Assembly: GCA_963844115.1 (NCBI GenBank)
Contig: CAWJNN010000008.1
Span: 1-64,000, forward strand
Length of the DNA stretch: 64,000 nucleotides
Direction of reading: 5' to 3'
DNA from: CS4-C045 sp963844115
Lineage (GTDB): Bacteria > Planctomycetota > Planctomycetia > Pirellulales > UBA7805
In this document: positions 9,880 to 19,656 of the stretch, piece after piece
Position numbering within the stretch: the first letter of the stretch is position 1
Layout: each line of letters opens with the position of its first letter
Translations under genes and position numbers: made by a program
The notes under the pieces: model-generated
Told to the model about the DNA's origin: nothing
Database searches by the model: none
The model's input: the letters and a program-made list of their open reading frames with translations, nothing else

Positions 9880-11081
9880 TTAACCGTCGATCGGAATCAT
9901 CCGAATGCAGACCGGCGAGGGGATTTCCAAGGTATTGCCCGTGGATTCGAGTTCGCCCGTGTTGCCGTCGATACGGAAAACGACAATCGTATGACTGTCT
10001 TGATTCTGCGCCAGCAGGAATGTACCTGTCGGGTCGAGTTCAAAATTACGCGGCGTCTTTCCCTGGGTTGGTTCGTTTTCGACATAGGCCAGTTTGCCCG
10101 TTTGCGGGTCAACGCGATAGACGATGATCGAATCGTGGCCACGATTCGATCCGTACAAGAACTTACCCGACGGATGGACGCGGATCTCGGCCGTGCTAAA
10201 ACCCTCCCGATTTTGAACGTCTTCAGGCAAAGTCGAAATCGTCTGAAGTTTGGTTAGCGACCCGCGCTGGGAATCGAAGGCGAAGGCGGTGACCGTCATA
10301 TCCGATTCGTTGATAACGTAGGCAAACTTCTGATTGGGATGGAAACAAAAATGCCGCGGCCCGGCACCGGGTTCGACGGTTGCATATGCCGGATCATTGG
10401 GTGTTAACGTGCCGCGGGAGGCGTCCAGCCTGTAAATCAGTAACTTGTCGATCCCGAGGTCGGCCGCAACGGCAAATCGATTGCTGTCGTCGACGTTGAT
10501 GCTGTGCGCGCGGGCGCATTTTGTCGACGCTGGTTCACAATGGACCCCTCATGTTGGATCGAACTGGTCGCCTTGCCTAGTGTTCCGTCGTCGTTGATTG
10601 GGAGTGCCGCGACACTACCACCGCCGTAGTTAGCCACCAACACACATTTTCCGGAATGGTCGACGACCAGATGACAAGGTCCGCTACCTTCGGACGACTG
10701 CTGATTCAGGGCCGTCAATCCGCCCGTTTTCGGATCGATGGAAAATGCCGCGACCCCGCCGCGCTCCTTACCTTCAAAGTCCCCGATCTCTGCGACCGAG
10801 TACAGAAAGCGGCGGTTTGGATGGACGGCCAGAAACGATGGGTTCTTAATGCCTGTGCGAACGCCGGTTTGCTTTAGCGCACCGGTTTTCGTATCCAGCT
10901 CGCAGATATAGATGCCCTGACTGTCACCCCGAGTGTACGTGCCAACGTAAACGCGATACGCGCGCGGTGAAGATGCGGCGGCGGCAGCCGATTCTGAGAC
11001 AAGCGTTGCTGAGACAACACAGACACAAACGAAATACCAGAGTGCCAGCAACGCGTGGCGCAGGACTTGAGTCAACGGCAT
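9880..11081 (-). CDS. Lactonase family beta-propeller (6-phosphogluconolactonase-like), exported, frameshifted
   Basis: The N-terminus is a signal peptide (ALLALWYFVCVCVVSATLVS). The mature protein shows repeated propeller strands of the YkgB/Pgl family: YVGTYTRGDSQGIYICELD, NPSFLAVHPNRRFLYSVAE, GPCHLVVDHSGKCVLVANYG, PRHFCFHPNQKFAYVINES and TPRNFELDPTGTFLLAQNQ. The reading frame breaks at about 10510; joining both frames gives a protein of about 400 residues, the usual length. The exported form suggests a periplasmic role rather than the cytosolic pentose phosphate pathway; the substrate cannot be told from sequence. Confidence 0.85.
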
Positions 11082-11380
11082 GAAAACAGTTCCTCGGTTG
11101 ATCAGGATTTAAAGATCGCAAACGGTCGCGATCATTCTGAGCTATTCGCACGGAACGCTCAACCGCGGGCATGCGAGCTAGTTGCTTCTGCACTTCGTAA
11201 ACTCTAGACTTGCCGATGATCGCTTTGTTCGCCCGCCCAGGCCTGTAAAATCAGCGAACAACGTTTATGGGCCGCCTAAAGGCGGTTCTCCAGCGTGTTG
11301 CCCGAGCAGCTGCGGAATTTTCTGGAATGTGCTTCGTGCGCCTGTTAAGATGCGGTCGTTCGCACCACTGAGGCCGCACC

Positions 11381-11719
11381 ATGATGAAAACGATTTTGAA
11401 GACGATCCTCCGCACAAGTTTTATCTTGATCACGCTTCTGACGTGGTCATCTCGCGACTGTCTGGCACAGCATACGTTCGAATATCCGAACGAAGAACAG
11501 ATATCTCACTGCACCTTGGCTGAGATGGGACTGGCTGGAATGTGCGTGATCGGCGATGACGAGGCGAGCGTCGTGCGCGGTTGCCCCGGTCCCCCGCCCC
11601 AAGGCGCGTGGCTGGTCGGTTTGTACAACCGTTTCTTGCGCTACTCGCAAATGACACGCAGTCCGCAAATCTCTCGCGCCACTTCGGCTAGAGCCGAGAG
11701 CCGATCTGTGTCCCGCTGA
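11381..11719 (+). CDS. Secreted hypothetical protein
   Basis: A 112-residue protein with a likely signal peptide (ILRTSFILITLLTWSSRDCLA, cut near QHTFEY). The mature part is acidic at first (EYPNEEQISHC) and basic and serine-rich at the end. I do not recognise a domain. The C-terminal 25 residues may be out of frame. Confidence 0.5.
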   Translation: MMKTILKTILRTSFILITLLTWSSRDCLAQHTFEYPNEEQISHCTLAEMGLAGMCVIGDDEASVVRGCPGPPPQGAWLVGLYNRFLRYSQMTRSPQISRATSARAESRSVSR

Positions 11720-11941
11720 CTGCACACCGTTGAAATCGGAAACGTAACGTGCTGTTAGACGAAGCTGCGTCGCTCGGGTGGACGTGGAACCTTTGGGTTC
11801 CGCGGCTTTCGAGGGAGGGGGTTCCGGAGATAGCATTGACTGTACAGATCTGGCCTTTTCGCTTAGCGACGCCAGGGGTAGGGTTAAGTGACGATGGCCG
11901 ATAAGGGGCGGTCATCCGAGATTGAATGAGGAGCGGTACAG

Positions 11942-12240
11942 ATGGCGATCAACAGAAAACGAAGCACTCAGCGGTTGAATCATGAAGCGCTCGAAACACG
12001 ATTGTGTTTGGCCGCGAGCGCGGGCTGGGACGGTCCGGGGGCCAGGGAAGTGCCGAATGGACGTATTACGTGGACAATGCGCCGGCGAGCCTGAGCCAGG
12101 CGGAAGTGGTGGCCGCAATTGAGCAGGCCTTGGGTGCGTGGGCCGACGTGGCCGACATCAACTTTACGGAAACGGTTATGCGGGCTTTCGACAACCGAGA
12201 AGTTTTGGCGGAAGGGCGTGGAGTCCGTTTGATGCGGTAA
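11942..12240 (+). pseudogene. Remnant of a matrixin-like secreted protein
   Basis: The first frame reads MAINRKRSTQRLNHEALETR followed by LCLAASAGWDGPG. A basic start with an ALE(T/S)R..LAA tail is typical of large planctomycete surface proteins. A shift to another frame near 12035 continues as QGSAEWTYYVDNAPASLSQA and EQALGAWADVADINFTET, which resembles the N-terminal part of matrixin-type metalloprotease-like proteins. No HExxH zinc site follows; frame shifts and stops end the similarity by 12240. It is a decayed fragment. Confidence 0.55.
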
Positions 12241-12588
12241 CCGCGACGTCTGACTTAGCCGATGGGAACGACACAGCCTCTAGCTGGCGAATCAACGATC
12301 CGCTCGAGAAATTTACCTTTCGACCTTTTGCTCGTGCCAGGTGGAACAGAATACGACTGGGATGACCGCTCTGACGTCCCAGATCTCCAATGTGTGCGAA
12401 TCCTCATAAGCGGCATCAAAAACCGCTGAGGATTTTCGCTCAGCGCACGCCACCAATGACGAACAGAACGATAATGCAGACGCAATATCGCAACTACGTT
12501 GAGTGCAACGCGGATGACGATAAGACGATATGTCGGGTCATGTCCCGTCAGTTTGACAGATCGGCAATCGTTTTCGGATCGAGCACCC
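12241..12588. other. Non-coding stretch, possibly more remnant sequence
   Basis: Fragmentary frames (for example NDTASSWRINDPLEKFTF near 12270) suggest more decayed coding sequence after the matrixin remnant. No RNA gene or repeat was seen. Confidence 0.3.
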
Positions 12589-13734
12589 ATGGCGAAAGTG
12601 ATAACCATTCGTTCCGCGGATCAGTTGCGGGAGCATGCAAACGCTTGGGACGAATTGTGGTGGAGTAGTTGTGTTTCGGCACCTGCTGCCCGGGCCGAGT
12701 TGATCGCTCAGTGGCTGGATACATTTCTGGGCAAGGAAGACGTTCGCATCCTGGCCGTCGAACTCGACGGGAGACTGGTCGCGGCTTTACCACTATTGCT
12801 AGGAAATAAGAAGGGCCTGTTTGGCGTTGGCACGTTACCAAGATCAGATTGGACCGGTTGTGGTGACCTGCTTTTGCGTCCGGACGTCGACGCGCAACTT
12901 GCCTTGGCGCCGCTGGTCGCCGAACTTCAGAACCTCGACTGTTCCCTGCTATGGTTGGATGGAGTGTCTGTCGAAGCGGGATATTGGCAGACTTTCTGCA
13001 GGTTCTTGCGGGAAGCCGGCCTGAACACGCTCTGCGACGTTCGCTATGAGGTCGGAATTGTCGGCATGCATCATGATTGGGAAGCGTACCGCAAGACATG
13101 GTCGCGGATGCATCGCCGCAACATGAAGCGGCACGCACGTCAGCTCCAGCAGCAGGGTGACTTGCAACTGCGTGTTTACTCGGAATTGGCGGACGATGAC
13201 GTGGCGCCATTGATCGAGCGCGGTTTTGCCGTGGAAGATCGCAGTTGGAAAGGACGCGCCGGGAGTTCCGTCCTGAGCAGCGGTGTGAATCTGGATTACG
13301 TGAAGCGACAATCGATGCAGCTAAACGCCTGGAAGCAACTGGAGCTCGTCTTCCTGGAGTTGGACGGCAAGCCGATCGCGTTCGAGTGGGGCTGGACAGC
13401 CAAAGGCGTCTATCACGCCACCAAGGTCGGTTACGACGAGTCGTATGCGAAGTGGGGCCCTGGCCAGGTCCTGCGGTATCTAATGTACGAACAGTTTTTC
13501 GCGGACGATATTCACACATCCATCGATTTCATCGGCGACCTCACGCCGGCTACAGGAAAGTGGTGTACCAGGACGTATCCGGTTGGCCGGATCGTTGTCG
13601 GGAAACCGACCGTCTCGGGCCGCGCACTCATGCTGGGCTATCGAGCGGTACGGCAGGTTCGCGATCGTGGGCGCACGGCCGCGATCGTCGACACCGGGCA
13701 AGGGACTGGACTGCATGAACCGGCGCCTGTGTGA
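12589..13734 (+). CDS. GNAT / FemAB-like acyltransferase (BcsL/CelD-type)
   Basis: The 381-residue protein starts at ATG 12589 (MAKVITIRSADQL). It has the double GNAT layout of the PF13480 family: an N-terminal half with VRILAVELDGRLVAALPLLL and a C-terminal half with WSRMHRRNMKRHARQLQQQG, LELVFLELDGKPIAFEWGW, YHATKVGYDESYAKWGPGQV and LRYLMYEQFF. Such proteins transfer acyl or aminoacyl groups and are often linked to polysaccharide export, but no such genes are adjacent. Function beyond the fold is not clear. Confidence 0.8.
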   Translation: MAKVITIRSADQLREHANAWDELWWSSCVSAPAARAELIAQWLDTFLGKEDVRILAVELDGRLVAALPLLLGNKKGLFGVGTLPRSDWTGCGDLLLRPDVDAQLALAPLVAELQNLDCSLLWLDGVSVEAGYWQTFCRFLREAGLNTLCDVRYEVGIVGMHHDWEAYRKTWSRMHRRNMKRHARQLQQQGDLQLRVYSELADDDVAPLIERGFAVEDRSWKGRAGSSVLSSGVNLDYVKRQSMQLNAWKQLELVFLELDGKPIAFEWGWTAKGVYHATKVGYDESYAKWGPGQVLRYLMYEQFFADDIHTSIDFIGDLTPATGKWCTRTYPVGRIVVGKPTVSGRALMLGYRAVRQVRDRGRTAAIVDTGQGTGLHEPAPV

Positions 13735-13940
13735 CCGTGACGGGAAACGGCCTGGCTGTGTGACGCTCATCCAGCAAGCGATGGCTGGCAACGAGTTTGT
13801 CGTTCCGCCATCAGGCGGCACTGCCCTACGGATTTTCGCCTGCAGACGGTACTGTGATCATCTACGTGCCCGTGTTCTATCGTGCACGCTGCATGGAATG
13901 AATGACCAACGGCAATCGCTAGGGCCAATGAACGAAATGG

Positions 13941-15069
13941 CTACATCTCGGTGGTGGCGGAAGTGTCGCTGCTGAACCGCGTGGTCCCATCACCTTGGTA
14001 GTATCGACCAAAGCGATTGGAGACGAATTCCTTGAAATCGATATCTTCCTGCCGAACAAAGCCCGAATCGGGAAGCTGGCCTGCAACATGCAGATCGAGC
14101 GCGGCGCAGCGCCGCGGCTGTCGTAATCTGAATGGCGCTCCAAGGTTCGTTGTCGATCATCTTCGAATAGATCTTTCTGGCGTCGCTGGTCTGGACGAGT
14201 TGCTCGTTGCGCCATCCGGTCACACTGCAGAAAACGACGACAACATCCTGGAAGGTTATCGGCAAAGCGTTTTCCAGAATATCTTTCAGAACGTCACGCC
14301 GCTCACTGAGGCGCAACTCGTGGACCAACAGGGCCATTAAATCTCGGTGGCCCAGGTAACGAATCGTCCGATAGTTCAGCTCGCGAACCTGGTCTTCCAA
14401 CGTCTCGCACAGCGTCCCGAGGCCGCCGGATGTATTGAACGCTTCGTAGCGGACGCCGTCGAGCGAAAAATGTTCCAATCCTTCCAGCGGCAGGACTTCG
14501 AGGCGTTTGCCTTCGTGAATCGCTTCGCACGGGTTGCAGTATTCATTGATCAATCCGTCCGTCGACCAGGTCAGGTTGTATTTCAGCCGATTGGTTGGAA
14601 ACTGCGGTAACGCCCCGACGCGCATTTTGACCGAGTCGAGTCGATCAAATTGTTTGGTCAGGTGATTGGCCACGACGGAAATGAAACCGGGAGCCAGACC
14701 ACATTGCGGCATGAAGATCTGGCCAGGTTTGGCACGCTGGGCAAGCTGCCGTACGCGGCGCACCGTTTCGACGTCCTCAGTCAAATCGAAATAGCTCAAG
14801 CCGTTCTCCAGCGCAACTTCGGCGATGACTTGATTGAAACGAAAGCTGAGCGCTGAAACGACGCTGTCGCAATCGCTCATCGCTGCCGCAAGGTCTTTGC
14901 GGTTGGTTGCGTCCAGCACGCCGGCGGTCACACCTGCCCGATCGCGAATCCGGTCCAGCGACTGCGAATCGACGTCGCCCACGTTGACGACGTAGTCGCC
15001 ACTATCGGCCAGAAATCGGGCGACCATCCGGCCGATCTTTCCACTTCCCAACAAAAGAACTCGGTGCAT
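13941..15069 (-). CDS. Saccharopine dehydrogenase-like protein (frameshifted near C-terminus)
   Basis: It starts at the ATG complementary to 15069 with a Rossmann fold: MHRVLLLGSGKIGRMVARFL, the acidic end of strand 2 at VGDVD, then LSFRFNQVIAEVALENGLSY and a saccharopine-dehydrogenase C-domain block (MPQCGLAPGFISVVANHL, then VGALPQFPTNRLKYNLTWS). The frame breaks at about 14112; the other frame continues LDLHVAGQLPDSGFVRQEDI and ends at 13941, giving about 375 residues. It probably acts on saccharopine or a carboxynorspermidine-like substrate; sequence alone does not decide. Confidence 0.82.
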
Positions 15070-15134
15070 CGTGAACCTCGTGTGACGAGAACACAGATGT
15101 GGTGAAGGTGCGGAACGATATAATACAAAAAGGG

Positions 15135-15615
15135 GTATGGCTGTGCGCGGGTCTCCCGACCCCGCACGAGGACCGACGGTCTCCTCGTGCCATTCCAGGA
15201 TCCCGTTATTGGGAGACCTGCGGTCAGCTGTAGAGGACCGACGGTCTCCTCGTGCCATTCCAGGATCCCGTTATTGGGAGACCTGCGGTCAGCTGTACCG
15301 GCGAGGTCGGGAGACCTGCGCACGAGCGCGTGCGCGGGACGGCGCTGTGCGCGGGTCAGCGCTGTGCGCAGGTCGGCGCTGTGCGCGGGTCTCCCGACCC
15401 CGCACTGCATTTGACCGCGCTGTGCGCGGGTCTCCCGACCCCGCACTGCATTGACCGAAGGTCTCCCTACTGGACTTGATGAGCCTATTGGGAGACCTGC
15501 GGTCGGGCTGTACCGGCGAGGTCGGGAGACCTGCGCCGAGCGCGGTCGGGAGACCTGCGCCGAGCGCGGTCGGGAGACCTGCGCCGAGCGCGGTCGGGAG
15601 ACCTGCGCCGAGCGC
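15135..15615. repeat. GGTCTC-type palindromic repeat element (copy 1)
   Basis: The stretch is built from arms ending in GGTCTCCCGACC and their inverse GGTCGGGAGACC. A 63-base unit occurs twice in tandem (15174-15236 and 15237-15299). A core with CCGAAGGTCTCC and GGAGACCTGCGGT lies at 15450-15503. Four 24-base units, each with GGTCGGGAGACCTGCGCC, follow at 15525-15612. Related copies lie at 27634-27930 and 30588-30710. Confidence 0.8.
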
Positions 15616-15656
15616 GAGGCTGTTTTCATCAGCAAGAATTATACGGGACCCCGGTC

Positions 15657-17046
15657 ATGGGCAAACGCCAAATGCCTCACCCCCACGAAACAGAAAAAGA
15701 TCGTTTTCAATGGACGCCTCGAGCCCGAGGCGGCGGAGTTCGTGCATCGTGTACTGGACGATTACCTGGCGGCCAACTCGTGGGCTGTCCAGTTCGGCCA
15801 GCGTTTACTGGACGAAACGGGGACCAGGCTTGTCGATTGGATCGATCACCTGGCCGTGCCGCAGCAGGAAGGGCTCGATCAGCGGCTGGAAGCTTTGTCG
15901 TTTAAGCGTACTCGTTACGGTGAGTCGACGTTCTGGCGTCATGCGCCGGGTCTGTTTCCGGAACTGATGGTTCACGGCGCGACGACCCGCGGTCTGGCGC
16001 TTCGTGTCGATTCGGTCGAGGACTTTCTTGCGGCACACCACCTACAGCAGGAGGTCACCATCGTCGGCTCGCCCGCAGCGGCGCTGCGACGAGCGCTGAT
16101 TTCCGATGAGGGCGGAGCCCAACTATGGGTTGTCCAGCGGCACGGTTTTTCTGGCTGGCAGCCACCAGCATTGGACAAGTCCAGCGAACAAGCGATCGTC
16201 CGACATGCCGCCGCGTTCGGAAGTCGCCGTCGTGAATTTGAAGATGATATCGCCGGTTTTGAAAACGCACGAACGTTGATTCAAGCGGCCGTGTCCGATC
16301 TTGGCGTGGACCGGGCGGCGGACCTTTTTTTCAAGTCCGAACGGGATTATTGGCAGAGCCGCAATCGTGCCGCACAGGTCCAGAAGGCGCGGCAGGACGC
16401 TTTGGGAATGGGATGGGCCAACCACGACCACCACACTTATCGCGCCAGTCGCGAACATTTTGCGCGGTTGATTGAGTTGATGGAGCTGTTGGGTTGCCAC
16501 TGCCGCGAGCGTTTCTTCGCAGGCGACGAAGCAGGTTCGGGCGCACAGGTCCTGGAACAAACGGCTTGCCGCGTGGTGATCTTCGCGGATGTGGATCTGA
16601 CGCCCGACGAGATCTCCGGCGACTTCGCTCACCAGGGACTGGCGTCTCGCGACCAGCTCGGAACCGTCGGCCTGTGGTGCCGATTGCACGGCGACGCGTT
16701 TCTGCAGGCGGGCATGCACCACTTGGAGTGCCAGTTCGATTTCGAGCGGGCCAGGCAGCAGCTGCAGGAGTTGGGGATTCAAACCATGGCGCCTTTCACG
16801 GATTTCACTTACCTGAAGCAGGCGTTTACGGAAGGAGAAACGTGGTCGGTCGCCGACGCGAGAATCGAAGCAGCACGCGCCGCAGGCTCCATTACGGACA
16901 AGCAGGCGCAACGATTCCGCGTCGAAGGAGTTCTCGGTTCACATATGGAGATCCTCCAACGCGACGACGGCTATAGGGGTTTCAACCAGACAGGCATCAG
17001 CGAAATCATTAAGAAGACCGACCCCCGACAGATGCCTTCTCCCTGA
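15657..17046 (+). CDS. Conserved hypothetical protein, about 460 residues (frameshifted near start)
   Basis: The likely N-terminus is MPHPHETEKDRFQWTPR, reached from ATG 15672 or 15657. The frame changes at about 15725 to PEAAEFVHRVLDDYLAANSW, which continues to 17046. The C-terminal half carries GMGWANHDHHTYRASREHFA, CRVVIFADVDLTPDEISGDF, QAGMHHLECQFDFERARQQL and a final HMEILQRDDGYRGFNQTG. The histidine pattern (NHDHHTY ... GMHHLE) could bind a metal, but I know no characterised family. The gene follows a large repeat element, which artificially extends the open frame upstream. Confidence 0.7.
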
Positions 17047-17291
17047 TCGGTGGCGGCCTGTATTCAGACGCCGTTTACCGGTTCGCCCTGGATGGCCAGA
17101 TTGGCTGAATCCCCTGCCTTTCTAGACCACGTGCCTTTCGAGACCACGCTGGCCAGGCAAACCAAGAATTAGTTGAAGTCGTTGTGCCAGTGTGTTACCC
17201 TGCAAAGCGTTGTCAATATCGATCGAGCCGGACGCTAGTTCGCACCGCGATCAGCGCCGACGATCCCGGAACCATTTATAGGGGAATCGCC

Positions 17292-17681
17292 ATGAATTCA
17301 AAAAGACTCCTTGTTGCCGTCGCTGCGCTCGCACTGTTGTGCGGGGTAACGGCAGCGGACGCCCAGGTCGTTACGGCGTACTATGCGCCAAGTGTTTCCT
17401 ACTACGCGCCGGCGCCGACGGTCGCCTATTATGCGCCGACCGTAGCCTACCGACCGGTGACTGCCTACTACGCGCCGACGCCGGTCACGACGTATTACGC
17501 GCCAAGCGTCGGCGTGACGTCGTATTACGCGCCAAGCGTCGGTGTGACAGCTTATTACGGGCCACGCGTCGGTGTGTCGGCTTATTACGGGCCGTCGGCG
17601 AGCGTCGCGTACTACGGTGGCCCGGCCGCGGTCTATCATCCGCGACGTGTTGCTCGCCGATACTGGGCCTGGGGCTACTAA
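17292..17681 (+). CDS. Secreted tyrosine-rich YYAP-repeat protein
   Basis: A 129-residue protein with a signal peptide (LLVAVAALALLCGVTAADA, cut before QVV). The mature part is almost only short repeats of YYAP and YYGP separated by Val/Thr/Ser, e.g. SVGVTSYYAPSVGVTAYYGP, ending HPRRVARRYWAWGY. A ribosome-binding GGGG lies 7 bases before the ATG. It is a low-complexity exported structural or surface protein; no enzymatic function is visible. Confidence 0.8.
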   Translation: MNSKRLLVAVAALALLCGVTAADAQVVTAYYAPSVSYYAPAPTVAYYAPTVAYRPVTAYYAPTPVTTYYAPSVGVTSYYAPSVGVTAYYGPRVGVSAYYGPSASVAYYGGPAAVYHPRRVARRYWAWGY

Positions 17682-17969
17682 ACGCGTCCTGAATGATACC
17701 TAAACGTGCGACCGCGCTGGCCGGAACTGCCGGCCAATCGCGGTGCCGGGGTATCGTCGTTCGGTCTGGCCGCCCTCCATCGCCAGGCTTCCACTTGCGC
17801 GAAGCGAGTCGCTAAGGATACTATCTGGGGCCGCCAACATGCGAATCCCGACTGCGTTGAGCTTGCGGAAACGGCACCGAGGCGGAAGAATGGTCGTTTC
17901 TAAGCTACGGCGAGCAACCGGCTTGTCGCTGAATTCGGAACGGTTGTCCCGCAAACTCAAGGCTCATTT

Positions 17970-19391
17970 ATGCATTCGCAGCTTGTTGTACTTGGTGGCG
18001 GACCGGGCGGTTACGCCGCGGCCTTTTTGGCGGCCGACCTGGGATTTGACGTAACGATCGTCGAATTGGAATCACGGCTGGGCGGTGTCTGCCTGTTGCG
18101 AGGTTGCATCCCGTCCAAAGCCTTACTGCACGTGGCCAAGGTGATCCACGAAAGCCGTGATCTGACCGAATGGGGCGTTCAGCTCGGAACGCCCACCATC
18201 GACGTCAATCAAATGCGCGAACGAAAAGAAAAGGTAATCACCACCCTGACCAAAGGGCTGGCCCAGCTAGCGAAACGGCGTAAGGTGCGTTTGATTCAAG
18301 CACGCGGAACCCTGGAGAGTTCGCAGTTAATGCGATTGACGGACGGCGATCCTAAAACATATGCCGAAGGGGATCAGCTGACATTCGATCATTTGATTCT
18401 CGCCACCGGCTCGTCGCCTGCGATGCCATCGTTGTTTGATATTGGCAGCGAACGCGTGATGGATTCGACCGGTGCCTTGGACCTGCCTGAGCTTCCCAAA
18501 TCGCTGCTTGTTGTCGGCGGCGGTTACATCGGCTTGGAAATGGGAACGGTCTATGCCGAACTGGGATCAGATGTAACGGTGGTCGAAATGTTGGATGGGC
18601 TGTTGCCGGGGGCAGACCGTGATCTGGTCAAACCGCTCGCCAAGCGGTTGGACGCTTTATTCGCAAACATCTACCTGAAGACGCGAGTCACGGCGCTGAT
18701 CGATCATGGTGATCAGGTGGAAGTCATTTACGACGGTGAGAAGATCGGAAGCGAGAAGTTTGACCGGATCCTTGTCGCCGTCGGTCGACGACCGAATAGT
18801 CGGGGACTTGGTCTGGAAAACACCAAGGTCCAGGTGGATAAAAAGGGTTTCGTCGTGACCGATCGTACACAGCGGACCGCCGATCCGCACATCATGGCAA
18901 TCGGTGACGTCGCCGGAGAGCCGATGTTAGCGCACAAGGCATCCCACCAGGGAAAAATAGCGGTTGAGGTGCTGGCGGGAGAACCGGCGGAGTTTGACAA
19001 ACTGGCAATTCCGGCCGTGGTTTTCACCGATCCGGAAATTGCCTGGGCAGGACTCACGGAGGAACAAGCCAAACGAGAAGGCATCGAATATGAAGTTGCC
19101 CAGTATCCGTGGGCAGCCAGCGGTCGAGCACAAGCGGTTGGCGCGACGGCCGGGTTAACGAAACTTCTGATTGAACCCGATACGGATCGCGTCATTGGCG
19201 CTGGTCTGGTCGGAAGCGGCGCTGGCGAGCTGATTGGCGAAACCGTTCTGGCAATCGAAATGGGCTGCACCGCGCGTGACATGGCCGAGTCGATCCATCC
19301 CCATCCCACGTTGAGCGAAACGGTTTCGTTTGCCGGCGAGGTTCAGCTAGGCGTCGCCACGGAAGTCTACCGACCCAAACGAAAGAAGTGA
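17970..19391 (+). CDS. lpdA: Dihydrolipoyl dehydrogenase (E3)
   Basis: The 473-residue flavoprotein has an FAD-binding start (LVVLGGGPGGYAAAFLAADL), the redox-active disulfide in GGVCLLRGCIPSKALLH, an NAD-binding site at LLVVGGGYIGLEMGTVYAEL, the ATG box IMAIGDVAGEPMLAHKASHQ and the C-terminal catalytic His-Glu dyad in HPHPTLSE. It reoxidises dihydrolipoamide on the E2 of 2-oxoacid dehydrogenases. It precedes aceE and aceF, so it probably serves the pyruvate dehydrogenase complex. AAGG lies 8 bases before the ATG. Confidence 0.96.
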   Translation: MHSQLVVLGGGPGGYAAAFLAADLGFDVTIVELESRLGGVCLLRGCIPSKALLHVAKVIHESRDLTEWGVQLGTPTIDVNQMRERKEKVITTLTKGLAQLAKRRKVRLIQARGTLESSQLMRLTDGDPKTYAEGDQLTFDHLILATGSSPAMPSLFDIGSERVMDSTGALDLPELPKSLLVVGGGYIGLEMGTVYAELGSDVTVVEMLDGLLPGADRDLVKPLAKRLDALFANIYLKTRVTALIDHGDQVEVIYDGEKIGSEKFDRILVAVGRRPNSRGLGLENTKVQVDKKGFVVTDRTQRTADPHIMAIGDVAGEPMLAHKASHQGKIAVEVLAGEPAEFDKLAIPAVVFTDPEIAWAGLTEEQAKREGIEYEVAQYPWAASGRAQAVGATAGLTKLLIEPDTDRVIGAGLVGSGAGELIGETVLAIEMGCTARDMAESIHPHPTLSETVSFAGEVQLGVATEVYRPKRKK

Positions 19392-19399
19392 ACCGATCC

Positions 19400-19616
19400 C
19401 GGTCGAACGCCCAACATCCAACGCTGAACGTCCAACGCTGAACGTCCAACGCTGAACGTCCAACGTCGAAGTAAAAGACCGTTCGATGTTCGACGTTGGA
19501 AGTTCGATGTTGGACGTTCAACACAATCGGCCTTTACCTGCCATCGCAACTCACCGAAAATTACTCTATACAATCGGCCTTTACCTGCCATCGCAACTCA
19601 CCGAAAATTACTCTAT
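19400..19616. repeat. Tandem and direct repeats upstream of aceE
   Basis: At 19410-19465 a 14-base unit with GAACGTCCAACGCT repeats four times, and partly inverted versions follow at 19480-19520. A 47-base direct repeat beginning ACAATCGGCCTTTACCTG occurs at 19522-19568 and again at 19570-19616. These lie in the aceE leader. Confidence 0.8.
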
Positions 19617-19656
19617 TCTCTCCATGTGATGAAGAAATTGGTAAGGAACAGTCTTG

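Noticed and set aside
15135..15615. CRISPR array
   Set aside because: Units are adjacent or palindromic with no unique spacers of constant length, and no cas genes are near.
14928..15635. Minus-strand frame with repeats PRSAQVS
   Set aside because: It is translated repeat DNA (GGTCTC element) joined to an out-of-frame piece of the dehydrogenase gene.
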